Source: Caulobacteraceae bacterium (GTDB lineage: Bacteria; Pseudomonadota; Alphaproteobacteria; Caulobacterales; Caulobacteraceae). Taken from it: a stretch of 9,237 nucleotides of DNA. Within the stretch, counting starts at the first letter, position 1, and each line of letters starts with the position of its first letter. The position numbers and the translations under genes are program-made. The stretch is from positions 1 to 9,237 of the forward strand of contig JAQGII010000059.1 of assembly GCA_028291305.1 (NCBI GenBank), given 5' to 3'. The notes beneath the pieces are model-generated. The model searched no databases and was not told the DNA's origin. It worked only from the letters and a program-made list of their open reading frames with translations. This document shows, piece by piece, positions 1 to 5,657 of the stretch.

Positions 1-60
1 GTCGATCCATTTGGTGGCGATCACAGCCCCCGGCCCGCCCTGCGCAGCAACACCGAATGA
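1..60 (+). CDS. possible C-terminal tail of an upstream gene
   Basis: Reading from base 1 gives 19 codons ending in TGA at 58-60 (last residues ALRSNTE). Third positions are mostly G or C, and the stop lies 8 nt before a strong intrinsic terminator, as expected for the end of a plus-strand gene entering from the left. A second frame is also open to a TAG at 68-70 (ending TPNENG) and cannot be excluded. The fragment is too short to assign to a family. The terminator implies some plus-strand transcript arrives here, but which frame is coding is uncertain. Confidence 0.28.
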   Translation, partial: VDPFGGDHSPRPALRSNTE

Positions 61-68
61 AAACGGTT

Positions 69-98
69 AGGGCGTCCCTCTGGGACGCCCTTTCTGCT
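69..98 (+). terminator. rho-independent terminator
   Basis: A perfect 10-bp stem (AGGGCGTCCC at 69-78 and GGGACGCCCT at 82-91) closes a 3-nt TCT loop and is followed by the T-rich stretch TTTCTGCTTTT. This is a textbook intrinsic terminator for a plus-strand transcript coming from the left. It separates that transcript from the flavoprotein gene starting at 261, which must therefore have a promoter between about 100 and 245. I see no convincing -35/-10 pair there. Confidence 0.85.
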
Positions 99-247
99 TT
101 TGGGCTGTCCCCATTTGGCCGTGGGCAACGCGCCTGGAGACGCCCTTGATGCACCGATCCCGGCATATGCGGCGATCGAGCCGACGAGACTAGCCCGACA
201 GGGTTCGCCTGTGCCAAGTTCCTGCAAAGCTGCAGAGTCGGCTGAGC

Positions 248-253
248 AGAGGA
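248..253 (+). promoter_or_regulatory. ribosome-binding site of the flavoprotein gene
   Basis: AGAGGA lies 7 nt before the ATG at 261 and supports that start, which places an arginine-rich Tat motif at the very N-terminus. Confidence 0.7.
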
Positions 254-260
254 TACGTGG

Positions 261-2006
261 ATGGGATTGGACCGGCGGAGGTTATTGGCCGGCGGCGGCG
301 CGGTGTTCGGCGCCTTGGCCGCGGTCGACGAGGCCGCCGCAGCGGCCCCCAAGGTCGCCTGGGGCCGCGAAGCCGACGTCGTGGTGGTCGGTTCGGGCGC
401 CTCGGGCATGACCGCGGCCATTGTAGCGCGCCAGGCCGGCGCCTCCGTGATCCTGCTCGAAACCGAGCCGCATATCGGCGGCCACGCCATGGTCAGCGGC
501 GGCCATGTCGCCCTGGGCGGCGGCACCAGCCAGCAGAAGAAGTACGGCATTGCCGATTCCCCCGACCTGTTGTTCCAGGACCTGACCGATTGGGCCCTGG
601 TCGAGCAGAACGGCTCCGCCGACTATCGCTACAACGACCGCGAACTGCTGCGCGCCTTCGCCGACCACGCGGCCGAAACCTTCGAATGGCTGAGGGCGCA
701 AGGCGTGGTGTTCATGGACAAGGCGCCCGACGCGTTCGGCGGCGTCTCGGTCGGCAATTCGGCCGCGCGCGAACATCATGTCGCGGTGATGGATTGGCCC
801 ATGGCGCAAACCGGGCGCCAGGCCCCTGTCGAACGCCGGGCCGTGCAATCCTCCGGCAACGGATTGATGAGGCCGCTGGAGGTCGCCGCGCGCAAGGCCG
901 GCGTGCAGATTCTGACCGAGCATCGCATGACCGACCTGCACCGCGAGGCGCCGCGCGCCGGGCGGATCACGGGCGTGGCGGCGATCCACCAAGGCAAGGT
1001 CCTCCACTTCAAGGCGCGCAAGGGCGTGATGCTGGCCACCGGCGGTTCGACGGGGAATGTCAACTTCCGCCGGATGATCGATCCGCGCCTCACCGAGGAA
1101 TATTGCGGCCTGGCCGGCATGCCCTGGTCCAACCAGGACGCTAGCGGCGAAATCGCCGCCATGGCCGCGGGCGCTTCCTTGTGGGGTCTCGCCAACCAAG
1201 CCTCCGAATTCGGCTGGACCGTGACCAAGGCCGGCCGGGTCGGCAGCCAATACGGCTACACCCACCTGGGCTGGGAGCCGGGCAGCCCGGTGTTCGACCG
1301 GGCCCGGGCCGCGGGCCTGCAGGTCGCCGATTGGCAGAACGCCATCCTGGTCAACATGCTGGGCGAGCGGTTCTATGACGAGACCGCAGACGGCTATCCC
1401 AGCAACACCTACGATACAGTCAAGGCGCACAAACCCTACAGCGCCCGCAGCGCCGCCGATATCACCTATGCGCCGACCAACTTCCTGAACGCCGCCCTGG
1501 CCGGCTTCCAGGACGGGCACAATGGCGGCGGTCCGATCTGGGCCATCTTCGACGCCGACGCCGCGGCGCGGGAAGGCTGGAGTTGCGCGCCGCCGCGGGT
1601 GGACACGGCGCAAGGCTTCTTCTTCCAGGCCGACAGCTTGGCCGAACTGGCCCGCAAGATCGTGATGCGCCACCAGCGCCGGCCGATGCCGCCGGAAAAC
1701 CTGGAGCGCGCGGTCGCCCGCTATAACGGGTTCGTCGACGTGGGCCGCGACGAGGACTTCGGCACGCCCAAGCCGCGCTATCGGATCGCCAAGGCGCCCT
1801 TCTACGCCGCCTGGGCCACGCCCGTGCTGCACGACACCCGCTCGGGACTACGGATCAACGCCCGCGGCCAGGTGATCGACCTCGCCGGCGAGGTCATTCC
1901 CGGCCTCTATAGCGGCGGCGAAACCGCCGGGGGCTTCAGCTCCCACGGGTTGGCGCGAGCGACGTGCCAGGGCTTCATCGCCGGGCGGAACTTGGCGTCG
2001 GCCTAG
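261..2006 (+). CDS. Tat-exported FAD-dependent oxidoreductase, fumarate reductase/FAD_binding_2 class
   Basis: A 581-residue flavoprotein. The N-terminus has a Tat-like signal: RRR at residues 5-7 followed by LLAGGG and an alanine-rich stretch, with probable cleavage near residues 26-30. The mature protein opens with a Rossmann FAD motif VVVGSGASG (41-49, GxGxxG) and the ribose-binding acidic residue E67 in LLETE, followed by IGGHA. A second FAD contact, LATGGSTGN, lies at 258-266. The C-terminal FAD loop reads IPGLYSGGETAGGFSSHG (546-563), as in fumarate reductase, urocanate reductase and 3-ketosteroid dehydrogenase relatives. Length fits soluble members of that superfamily. No heme motif is present, so an external electron partner is needed; the cytochrome c encoded at 2342-2707 is one candidate. 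It stands alone on the plus strand, convergent with the rest. Substrate, and whether it reduces or dehydrogenates, cannot be told. Family call is strong, function is open. Confidence 0.92.
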   Translation: MGLDRRRLLAGGGAVFGALAAVDEAAAAAPKVAWGREADVVVVGSGASGMTAAIVARQAGASVILLETEPHIGGHAMVSGGHVALGGGTSQQKKYGIADSPDLLFQDLTDWALVEQNGSADYRYNDRELLRAFADHAAETFEWLRAQGVVFMDKAPDAFGGVSVGNSAAREHHVAVMDWPMAQTGRQAPVERRAVQSSGNGLMRPLEVAARKAGVQILTEHRMTDLHREAPRAGRITGVAAIHQGKVLHFKARKGVMLATGGSTGNVNFRRMIDPRLTEEYCGLAGMPWSNQDASGEIAAMAAGASLWGLANQASEFGWTVTKAGRVGSQYGYTHLGWEPGSPVFDRARAAGLQVADWQNAILVNMLGERFYDETADGYPSNTYDTVKAHKPYSARSAADITYAPTNFLNAALAGFQDGHNGGGPIWAIFDADAAAREGWSCAPPRVDTAQGFFFQADSLAELARKIVMRHQRRPMPPENLERAVARYNGFVDVGRDEDFGTPKPRYRIAKAPFYAAWATPVLHDTRSGLRINARGQVIDLAGEVIPGLYSGGETAGGFSSHGLARATCQGFIAGRNLASA

Positions 2007-2134
2007 GGCCGGGATGGCGACCCCGCCAAGCCGCCTTGCTCGACGAGGAACGCGACGCTCGTCCACCCCTTGTCAGGCGTAGAAGATCGGTGAACACGAA
2101 CGGCCGCTCGCCTCGCTGGCAGGCGGCGTCGCGG

Positions 2135-2310
2135 CCAAAGGCCGTCTCTGTGTTCAGTGAGGCGCCGTCCGGCGGCCCTGCCCCCTCGCCCGCCGACATC
2201 GACATGACGCGCCAGATCGTCCAGGCCGCCAAGGGCCTGCCCATCGCCGTCCGCCACTATCTGGTGGTCAGGCGCGAGGGGGCGGCCAGTTTCAAGCCCT
2301 GGGCCTGATC
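2135..2310 (+). pseudogene. degraded RadC-like (JAMM/DUF2466) C-terminal fragment
   Basis: In the frame ending at TGA 2306-2308 the translation reads SEAPSGGPAPSPADIDMTRQ, then IVQAAKGLPIAVRHYLVVRR, then EGAASFK. This follows the RadC C-terminal pattern HNHPSGDPxPSxADIxMTR...DHLVVGxxGxxSFKALGLI. The key residues are lost: HNH is replaced by FSEA, the Asp of SGDP is Gly, and DHL is HYL. One missing G after AAG near 2295 would explain why the expected ALGLIW ending appears in the neighbouring frame (2296-2313). Upstream sequence to about 2029 is only faintly RadC-like and has no start codon with a ribosome-binding site. The fragment fills the gap between two convergent genes and is best read as a decayed remnant with no active metalloprotease site. 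The rest of 2007-2341 holds no other feature I can support. Confidence 0.6.
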
Positions 2311-2341
2311 TGGCGCCCCGACGCGGGACTGGACCGACGGC

Positions 2342-2707
2342 TTAGAAGCGGCTCAACAGCGGGATATCCGCCGCCGCCTTGGCCTTGGGCATGCTCAGCA
2401 TATAGGCGTAGATGTCCTGGACGTCGCCGTCGGACATCACCTTGGAGGTGTAGAGGGGCATGGCGTCCCGCGGCTTGCGCAGCTGCCGGATGAAGGCCTC
2501 GTAGGGCATCGGGGTCGGCGCCAGCTTGGGGCCGGTGGTTCCCAGGCCCTGGCCTTGATAGCCGTGGCACTGGTAGCAGCCGGTGCTGGTGAACAGCGTC
2601 TTGCCGTGGGCCACGTTGCCGGCGGGCGCCGCCGCCGGCTGGGCCTGGGCCGTCCCCGTCAGCGACAGGACAGCCAGGGCTGCGGAGAGGATAATCGAAC
2701 GTTGCAT
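2342..2707 (-). CDS. secreted class I cytochrome c
   Basis: A 121-residue monoheme cytochrome c. A Sec signal peptide (charged MQR, hydrophobic residues 5-18) ends in AQA at 20-22. The heme site CYQCH is at 44-48 (Cys44 and Cys47 thioether links, His48 axial ligand), and Met83 in DAMPLY is the likely sixth ligand. A C-terminal helix VQDIYAYML (96-104) matches the usual cytochrome c end. An upstream in-frame start at 2737 exists, but the ATG at 2707 is preferred: GAAGGA lies 7 nt upstream and the signal peptide begins cleanly. The gene starts 13 bp after the ThDP enzyme's stop, and its ribosome-binding site abuts that TGA, so the two are almost certainly co-transcribed and translationally coupled. 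Inferred role: periplasmic electron acceptor for the ThDP enzyme or another flavoprotein in the cluster. Confidence 0.93.
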   Translation of the reverse strand: MQRSIILSAALAVLSLTGTAQAQPAAAPAGNVAHGKTLFTSTGCYQCHGYQGQGLGTTGPKLAPTPMPYEAFIRQLRKPRDAMPLYTSKVMSDGDVQDIYAYMLSMPKAKAAADIPLLSRF

Positions 2708-2723
2708 GATTGTGTCCTTCTCA
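2708..2723 (-). promoter_or_regulatory. coupled stop codon and ribosome-binding site, ThDP enzyme to cytochrome c
   Basis: On the minus strand the ThDP gene ends in TGA (2723-2721), directly followed by GAAGGA (2720-2715), a 7-nt spacer and the cytochrome ATG. Ribosomes ending the first gene are placed on the next ribosome-binding site, which favours co-ordinated output of the two proteins. Confidence 0.75.
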
Positions 2724-4700
2724 GCGGCCTTGCGCAACGACGTCGATCAGGGCCGGTTCGCCCTTCTTGACCACGGCGATGGCGCGCTTCAGCGCCGGCC
2801 CCAGGTCCTTCGGGTTGTCGATCGGCCCCTCGGCGTACACGCCGAGGGACTTGGCCATCCCGGCGTAGTTGATGAAAGGGTTGTCGATGTTGCAGGCGAT
2901 CTCCACCCGATCGACGCCGCGTTGGCGGCGGTTGGCGATCGCCTGGAATTGCATGATCTCCATGTGATAGCCGCGGTTGTTGTGCACGATATAGAGCAGC
3001 GGAATGCGCTCGTGCGCCGCGGTCCACAGGATGCCCGGGCCGAACATCAGGTCGCCGTCGCCGACGATCGCGACGCTCAGGCGGCCGTGCTTCTGGTTGG
3101 CCAGGGCCGCCCCGAGCGCGGCCGGGGACGAATAGCCGACGCCCGACGCCCCGCTTCCGCCGATGTAGCGGTAAGGCTTGTCCGCGGTCCAAAGCGCCTG
3201 CTGCCAGCGGCTCTGGAAATTGGTGTCGGACACCAGCGACCAGTCCTCGCCCTGGATCTGATTCCACAGCTCGGACGTAAGCCGCGGCATCGAGATGGGA
3301 CTGTCGTCCCAGCCGTAGACCGCCCCCGCCTTGGCCCGGTTGATTTCATCCAGGTGCGCCTTGGCCAGGGTTTGGCCACGGGCTTCGATCGCCGCCTTGC
3401 GCGAGGCGGGCATCTGCCGCCTCACCTCTTCGATCAGCATCGGCATGGTGGCCTCGGCGTCCGCCTCGATGGCCAGATCGTAGTCCGACGCGTAGCGCTG
3501 CACGTCCTGATAGTTGCCCTTGGGGGTCAGCTCGACCGACGAGATGCTGATCTTGCGAGACGTCGGCGACATGAGCGGGCGAGCGTTGCCATCGTGGTCC
3601 AGCGCGTTGGTCACGCCGAACGCATCGGACGGCTCCAGCGCCAGCAGCACATCCGCCTGGTTCAGGAGAACGCGTTGGCGGCGGGTCTGATAGAGCGGAT
3701 GTCGCCAGGGGAAGTTCATCCGGTTGTAGCCGTCGCAAACCGGCGCCTGCAGCGCCTCCGCCAACTCCACGAGCATCTTCATCCCATCGGGCGTGCGGGC
3801 GTAGCGGCCCGCGAAAAGCACCGGATGTTCGGCGTTGACCAGCAGCCGGGCGGTCTCCTTGACCGCCCCCTCTTCGCCGGCCGGCGGCGAGATGCGCGGC
3901 ATCTTGGGGATCGGCGGACGCTTGGCCTCGCCGCCGGGGATCTCGTCCTCCTGCAGCAGGCTGTCCACCGCCAACAGCGTCGGGCCGTAGGGCGGGGTCA
4001 TGGAGAACTTCCACGCGCGCACGGCGGATTCGCCGAAGTGGCGCAGGGAGCCAGGCGTATCGTCCCATTTGGTGAAGTCGCGCACCATGGCCGGCGTGTC
4101 GTTGGCCGCGTGCAGCCATCCGACGTTGTTGAAGCGGCGGGTGGCGTCGATGGTGGCGCCGGTCATCATGAAGATCGGCACGCGGTCGCAGTAGGCGTTG
4201 TAGATGGCCATGGACGCGTGCTGCAGGCCCACGGTGGTGTGGAACATGCAGGCCATCGGCTTGCCTTCGATCTTGGCGTAGCCGTGGGCCATCGCCACCG
4301 AGGCTTCCTCGTGCATCGTGGTCAGCGAGCGCATGTTCGGCGCCGTCAGCATGCCGTAATTGACCACGGCCTCGTGCAATCCCATGAAGGTGTTGCCCGG
4401 TGTCGCCGCGAAGTATTCGATGTTCAGGCTGCGCAGCACGTCGACCATATAGTCGCCGCCGCAGCTGGAATAGGTGACGCCCTCCGGGCGGACGGTGGAT
4501 TCCTCGGACCGGGGAGCCGGCGCAACCGGCCGGGGCTTGGACGGATCGGCCTTCGGCGGCCCGCCCTCTGGATTGGCTGTTTGGGCCGCGCTGACCACGG
4601 GTGCCGCCACCGCCGCGACCCCGCCGAGCGCCGCCCCTTTGAGGAAACCGCGACGTCCGACGTTCGGGCGGTTGGCCCGATCATTTCCATCTACCGACAT
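2721..4700 (-). CDS. Tat-exported thiamine diphosphate enzyme, benzoylformate decarboxylase/acetolactate synthase-like
   Basis: A 659-residue ThDP enzyme with a Tat signal: GRRGFLKG at 15-22, a hydrophobic stretch to about 36, AxA-type end VVSAAQ. A Pro-rich linker (43-65) precedes the PYR domain (about 75-250), the central domain (about 275-425) and the PP domain (about 470-655). Catalytic Glu is E131 in HEEASVAMAHGYAK. The ThDP-Mg motif is GDG (547-549), 24 residues, then NN (574-575). Recalled alignment to Pseudomonas benzoylformate decarboxylase is good: FHTTVGLQ places H154 on its catalytic His70, RMNFPWRHP matches RCPFPTRHP, and ILWTAAHERIP matches ALWTAAQYNIP. The Ser26 position appears to be Asn103, and no obvious equivalent of His281 is seen, so the substrate may differ. 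Start ATG has AGGGGG 5 nt upstream. Most relatives are cytoplasmic; Tat export fits a protein that must fold around its cofactor first. Whether FAD is bound cannot be read. A cytochrome c gene follows 13 bp downstream. Confidence 0.93.
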   Translation of the reverse strand: MSVDGNDRANRPNVGRRGFLKGAALGGVAAVAAPVVSAAQTANPEGGPPKADPSKPRPVAPAPRSEESTVRPEGVTYSSCGGDYMVDVLRSLNIEYFAATPGNTFMGLHEAVVNYGMLTAPNMRSLTTMHEEASVAMAHGYAKIEGKPMACMFHTTVGLQHASMAIYNAYCDRVPIFMMTGATIDATRRFNNVGWLHAANDTPAMVRDFTKWDDTPGSLRHFGESAVRAWKFSMTPPYGPTLLAVDSLLQEDEIPGGEAKRPPIPKMPRISPPAGEEGAVKETARLLVNAEHPVLFAGRYARTPDGMKMLVELAEALQAPVCDGYNRMNFPWRHPLYQTRRQRVLLNQADVLLALEPSDAFGVTNALDHDGNARPLMSPTSRKISISSVELTPKGNYQDVQRYASDYDLAIEADAEATMPMLIEEVRRQMPASRKAAIEARGQTLAKAHLDEINRAKAGAVYGWDDSPISMPRLTSELWNQIQGEDWSLVSDTNFQSRWQQALWTADKPYRYIGGSGASGVGYSSPAALGAALANQKHGRLSVAIVGDGDLMFGPGILWTAAHERIPLLYIVHNNRGYHMEIMQFQAIANRRQRGVDRVEIACNIDNPFINYAGMAKSLGVYAEGPIDNPKDLGPALKRAIAVVKKGEPALIDVVAQGR

Positions 4701-4765
4701 GTCATCCCCCTATCATTACTTGGCGGTCGCGAACGACGCGCAAGGGCGAACGGCGGCAGGCTCAT
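4691..4765 (-). CDS. possible 24-codon leader peptide overlapping the ThDP enzyme start
   Basis: In the leader of the ThDP gene an ATG at 4765 follows GGAGG by 4 nt, opening a 24-codon frame (starting MSLPPFALARR) that ends in TAG at 4691-4693. It overlaps the ThDP gene's ATG (4700) in a different frame. The layout would allow translational coupling or attenuation. There is no protein-family evidence, and such short frames with a chance ribosome-binding site occur randomly in GC-rich DNA, so this is tentative. Confidence 0.22.
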   Translation of the reverse strand: MSLPPFALARRSRPPSNDRGMTCR

Positions 4766-4801
4766 TTCGCCTCCGACAATCCATTCACCCATTTCCAACG
4801 C

Positions 4802-4830
4802 AATATATCCTAAAAAAAAGGCTTTGCTAG
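4802..4830 (-). promoter_or_regulatory. possible promoter of the ThDP-cytochrome pair
   Basis: The 178-bp gap between the YceI and ThDP genes contains the only clearly AT-rich stretch nearby. On the minus strand TATATT (4807-4802) differs from the -10 consensus at one base. The matching -35 position (CTAGCA, 4830-4825, 17-nt spacer) is poor. It would give a leader of about 95 nt. The long gap also makes a separate promoter for this pair plausible. Confidence 0.28.
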
Positions 4831-4878
4831 CGGCCGCGAACGATGATCGCAGCGCCGATCCGTCCTCATGGCTGGCGA

Positions 4879-5580
4879 TCAGCTCTGGCGGTTGAACTCG
4901 ACATCGATGGTCAATTCCACCTCGTCGCCGACCGATGGGATGAGTGTGGTGAGGCCGAAATCGGAGCGCTTGAACTTGGTCACGCCGGCAAAGCCGAAGG
5001 TGGGGGCGCCGCGCATGTTGGTGCGCACGCCGACCAGTTCGGCATTGATGGTGATGGGCTTGGTCTGACCCAACAAGGTCAGGTCGCCGGTGATCACGCC
5101 GGTGGTCGGGCCGGTGCGGCGGATGCCGGTGGACACGAGCGTCGCTTGCGCGAACTGGGCGGCGTTCAGATAGTTCGGGCCGGTCAGGTTGTCCGCGAAG
5201 CCGGCGACCGGCGTCACCAGCGATTTGGGATCGACGGTGACGTTCAGCTTGGACGCCTCCATGTGCGCCGGATCCCAGTTCAACACGCCGGCGATGGTGT
5301 TGAAGCGGAACGTCGAGTAGGACGTGCCTTCATGCTTGATGCGCAGGATCACGCTGGCGTGGTTCGCGTCCAGCTTGTAGGTCCCCGCCGGGGCGGCGGC
5401 CGGATCCGTGCTGACCGGCGCGCGCGCCCCTTGAGGCCCCGGAGCCCCCCGAGGCCCTTGTTGGGCCTGAGGCCCCTGCTGCGCCCGAGCGCCGGAAGGC
5501 GTTCCGAGGAGCGCCAGGCCCATCGTCCCGCTCACAGCCGCGACGGCGGCAAGACGCAATGCCATTGAAGTGCCACGCAT
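4879..5580 (-). CDS. YceI-family periplasmic protein
   Basis: A 233-residue exported lipocalin-like protein. A signal peptide (residues 1-33) ends in ARA. It is followed by a low-complexity Gly-Pro-Gln/Arg linker at about 34-52. The YceI domain begins at GTYKLDANHASVILRIKHEG (66-85), with FNTIAGVLNWDP, the SLVTP segment (120-124), GDLTLLGQTKPI (165-176) and RSDFGL near the C-terminus (205-210). These are hallmark YceI positions. YceI proteins bind polyisoprenoid or similar lipids in the periplasm; several are linked to isoprenoid quinones or to stress, but the role here is unknown. The ATG at 5580 is chosen over an in-frame TTG at 5586 and a later ATG at 5565, because GGGGAATTGGAA precedes it at plausible spacing and the signal peptide then begins with a basic residue. 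The gene lies 77 bp after the tandem SnoaL-like gene on the same strand and may share its transcript. Confidence 0.9.
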   Translation of the reverse strand: MRGTSMALRLAAVAAVSGTMGLALLGTPSGARAQQGPQAQQGPRGAPGPQGARAPVSTDPAAAPAGTYKLDANHASVILRIKHEGTSYSTFRFNTIAGVLNWDPAHMEASKLNVTVDPKSLVTPVAGFADNLTGPNYLNAAQFAQATLVSTGIRRTGPTTGVITGDLTLLGQTKPITINAELVGVRTNMRGAPTFGFAGVTKFKRSDFGLTTLIPSVGDEVELTIDVEFNRQS

Positions 5581-5625
5581 TTCCAATTCCCCATTCCCAG
5601 CCCGGCCGATTCCGCCGGTTCATTG

Positions 5626-5639
5626 ACCAGATATCAGGT
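5626..5639. promoter_or_regulatory. imperfect 14-bp dyad upstream of the YceI gene
   Basis: ACCAGATATCAGGT reads as its own reverse complement at 12 of 14 positions, centred on GATATC. It lies 46 bp before the YceI start, in the 77-bp gap after the tandem SnoaL-like gene. Position and symmetry fit an operator for a dimeric regulator. There is no second copy in the window and no regulator gene nearby, so this is only a candidate. Confidence 0.22.
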
Positions 5640-5657
5640 ATTCAGTCACGCACTTGA

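Noticed and set aside
21..227. A 68-codon minus-strand open frame at the left edge
   Set aside because: It crosses the intrinsic terminator, has no ribosome-binding site or family resemblance and is likely chance.
222..235. CTGCA-AAGC-TGCAG inverted repeat before the flavoprotein gene
   Set aside because: A 5-bp arm is too short to claim an operator without a second copy or a nearby regulator.
282..1832. A 516-codon minus-strand open frame opposite the flavoprotein
   Set aside because: Low-complexity His/Gly/Ala/Arg composition and no motif; the plus-strand frame has the FAD motifs and a ribosome-binding site.
4811..4840. T8 tract on the minus strand after the YceI gene as an intrinsic terminator
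   Set aside because: The preceding sequence (GCGGCCGCTAGCAAAGCC) gives no stable stem ending at the T-tract, so I do not call a terminator.
2583..4895. A 770-codon open frame on the plus strand opposite the ThDP enzyme
   Set aside because: It is rich in Arg, His, Gly and Val without any domain, runs antisense to a gene with clear ThDP motifs, and is the usual mirror frame of GC-rich coding DNA.
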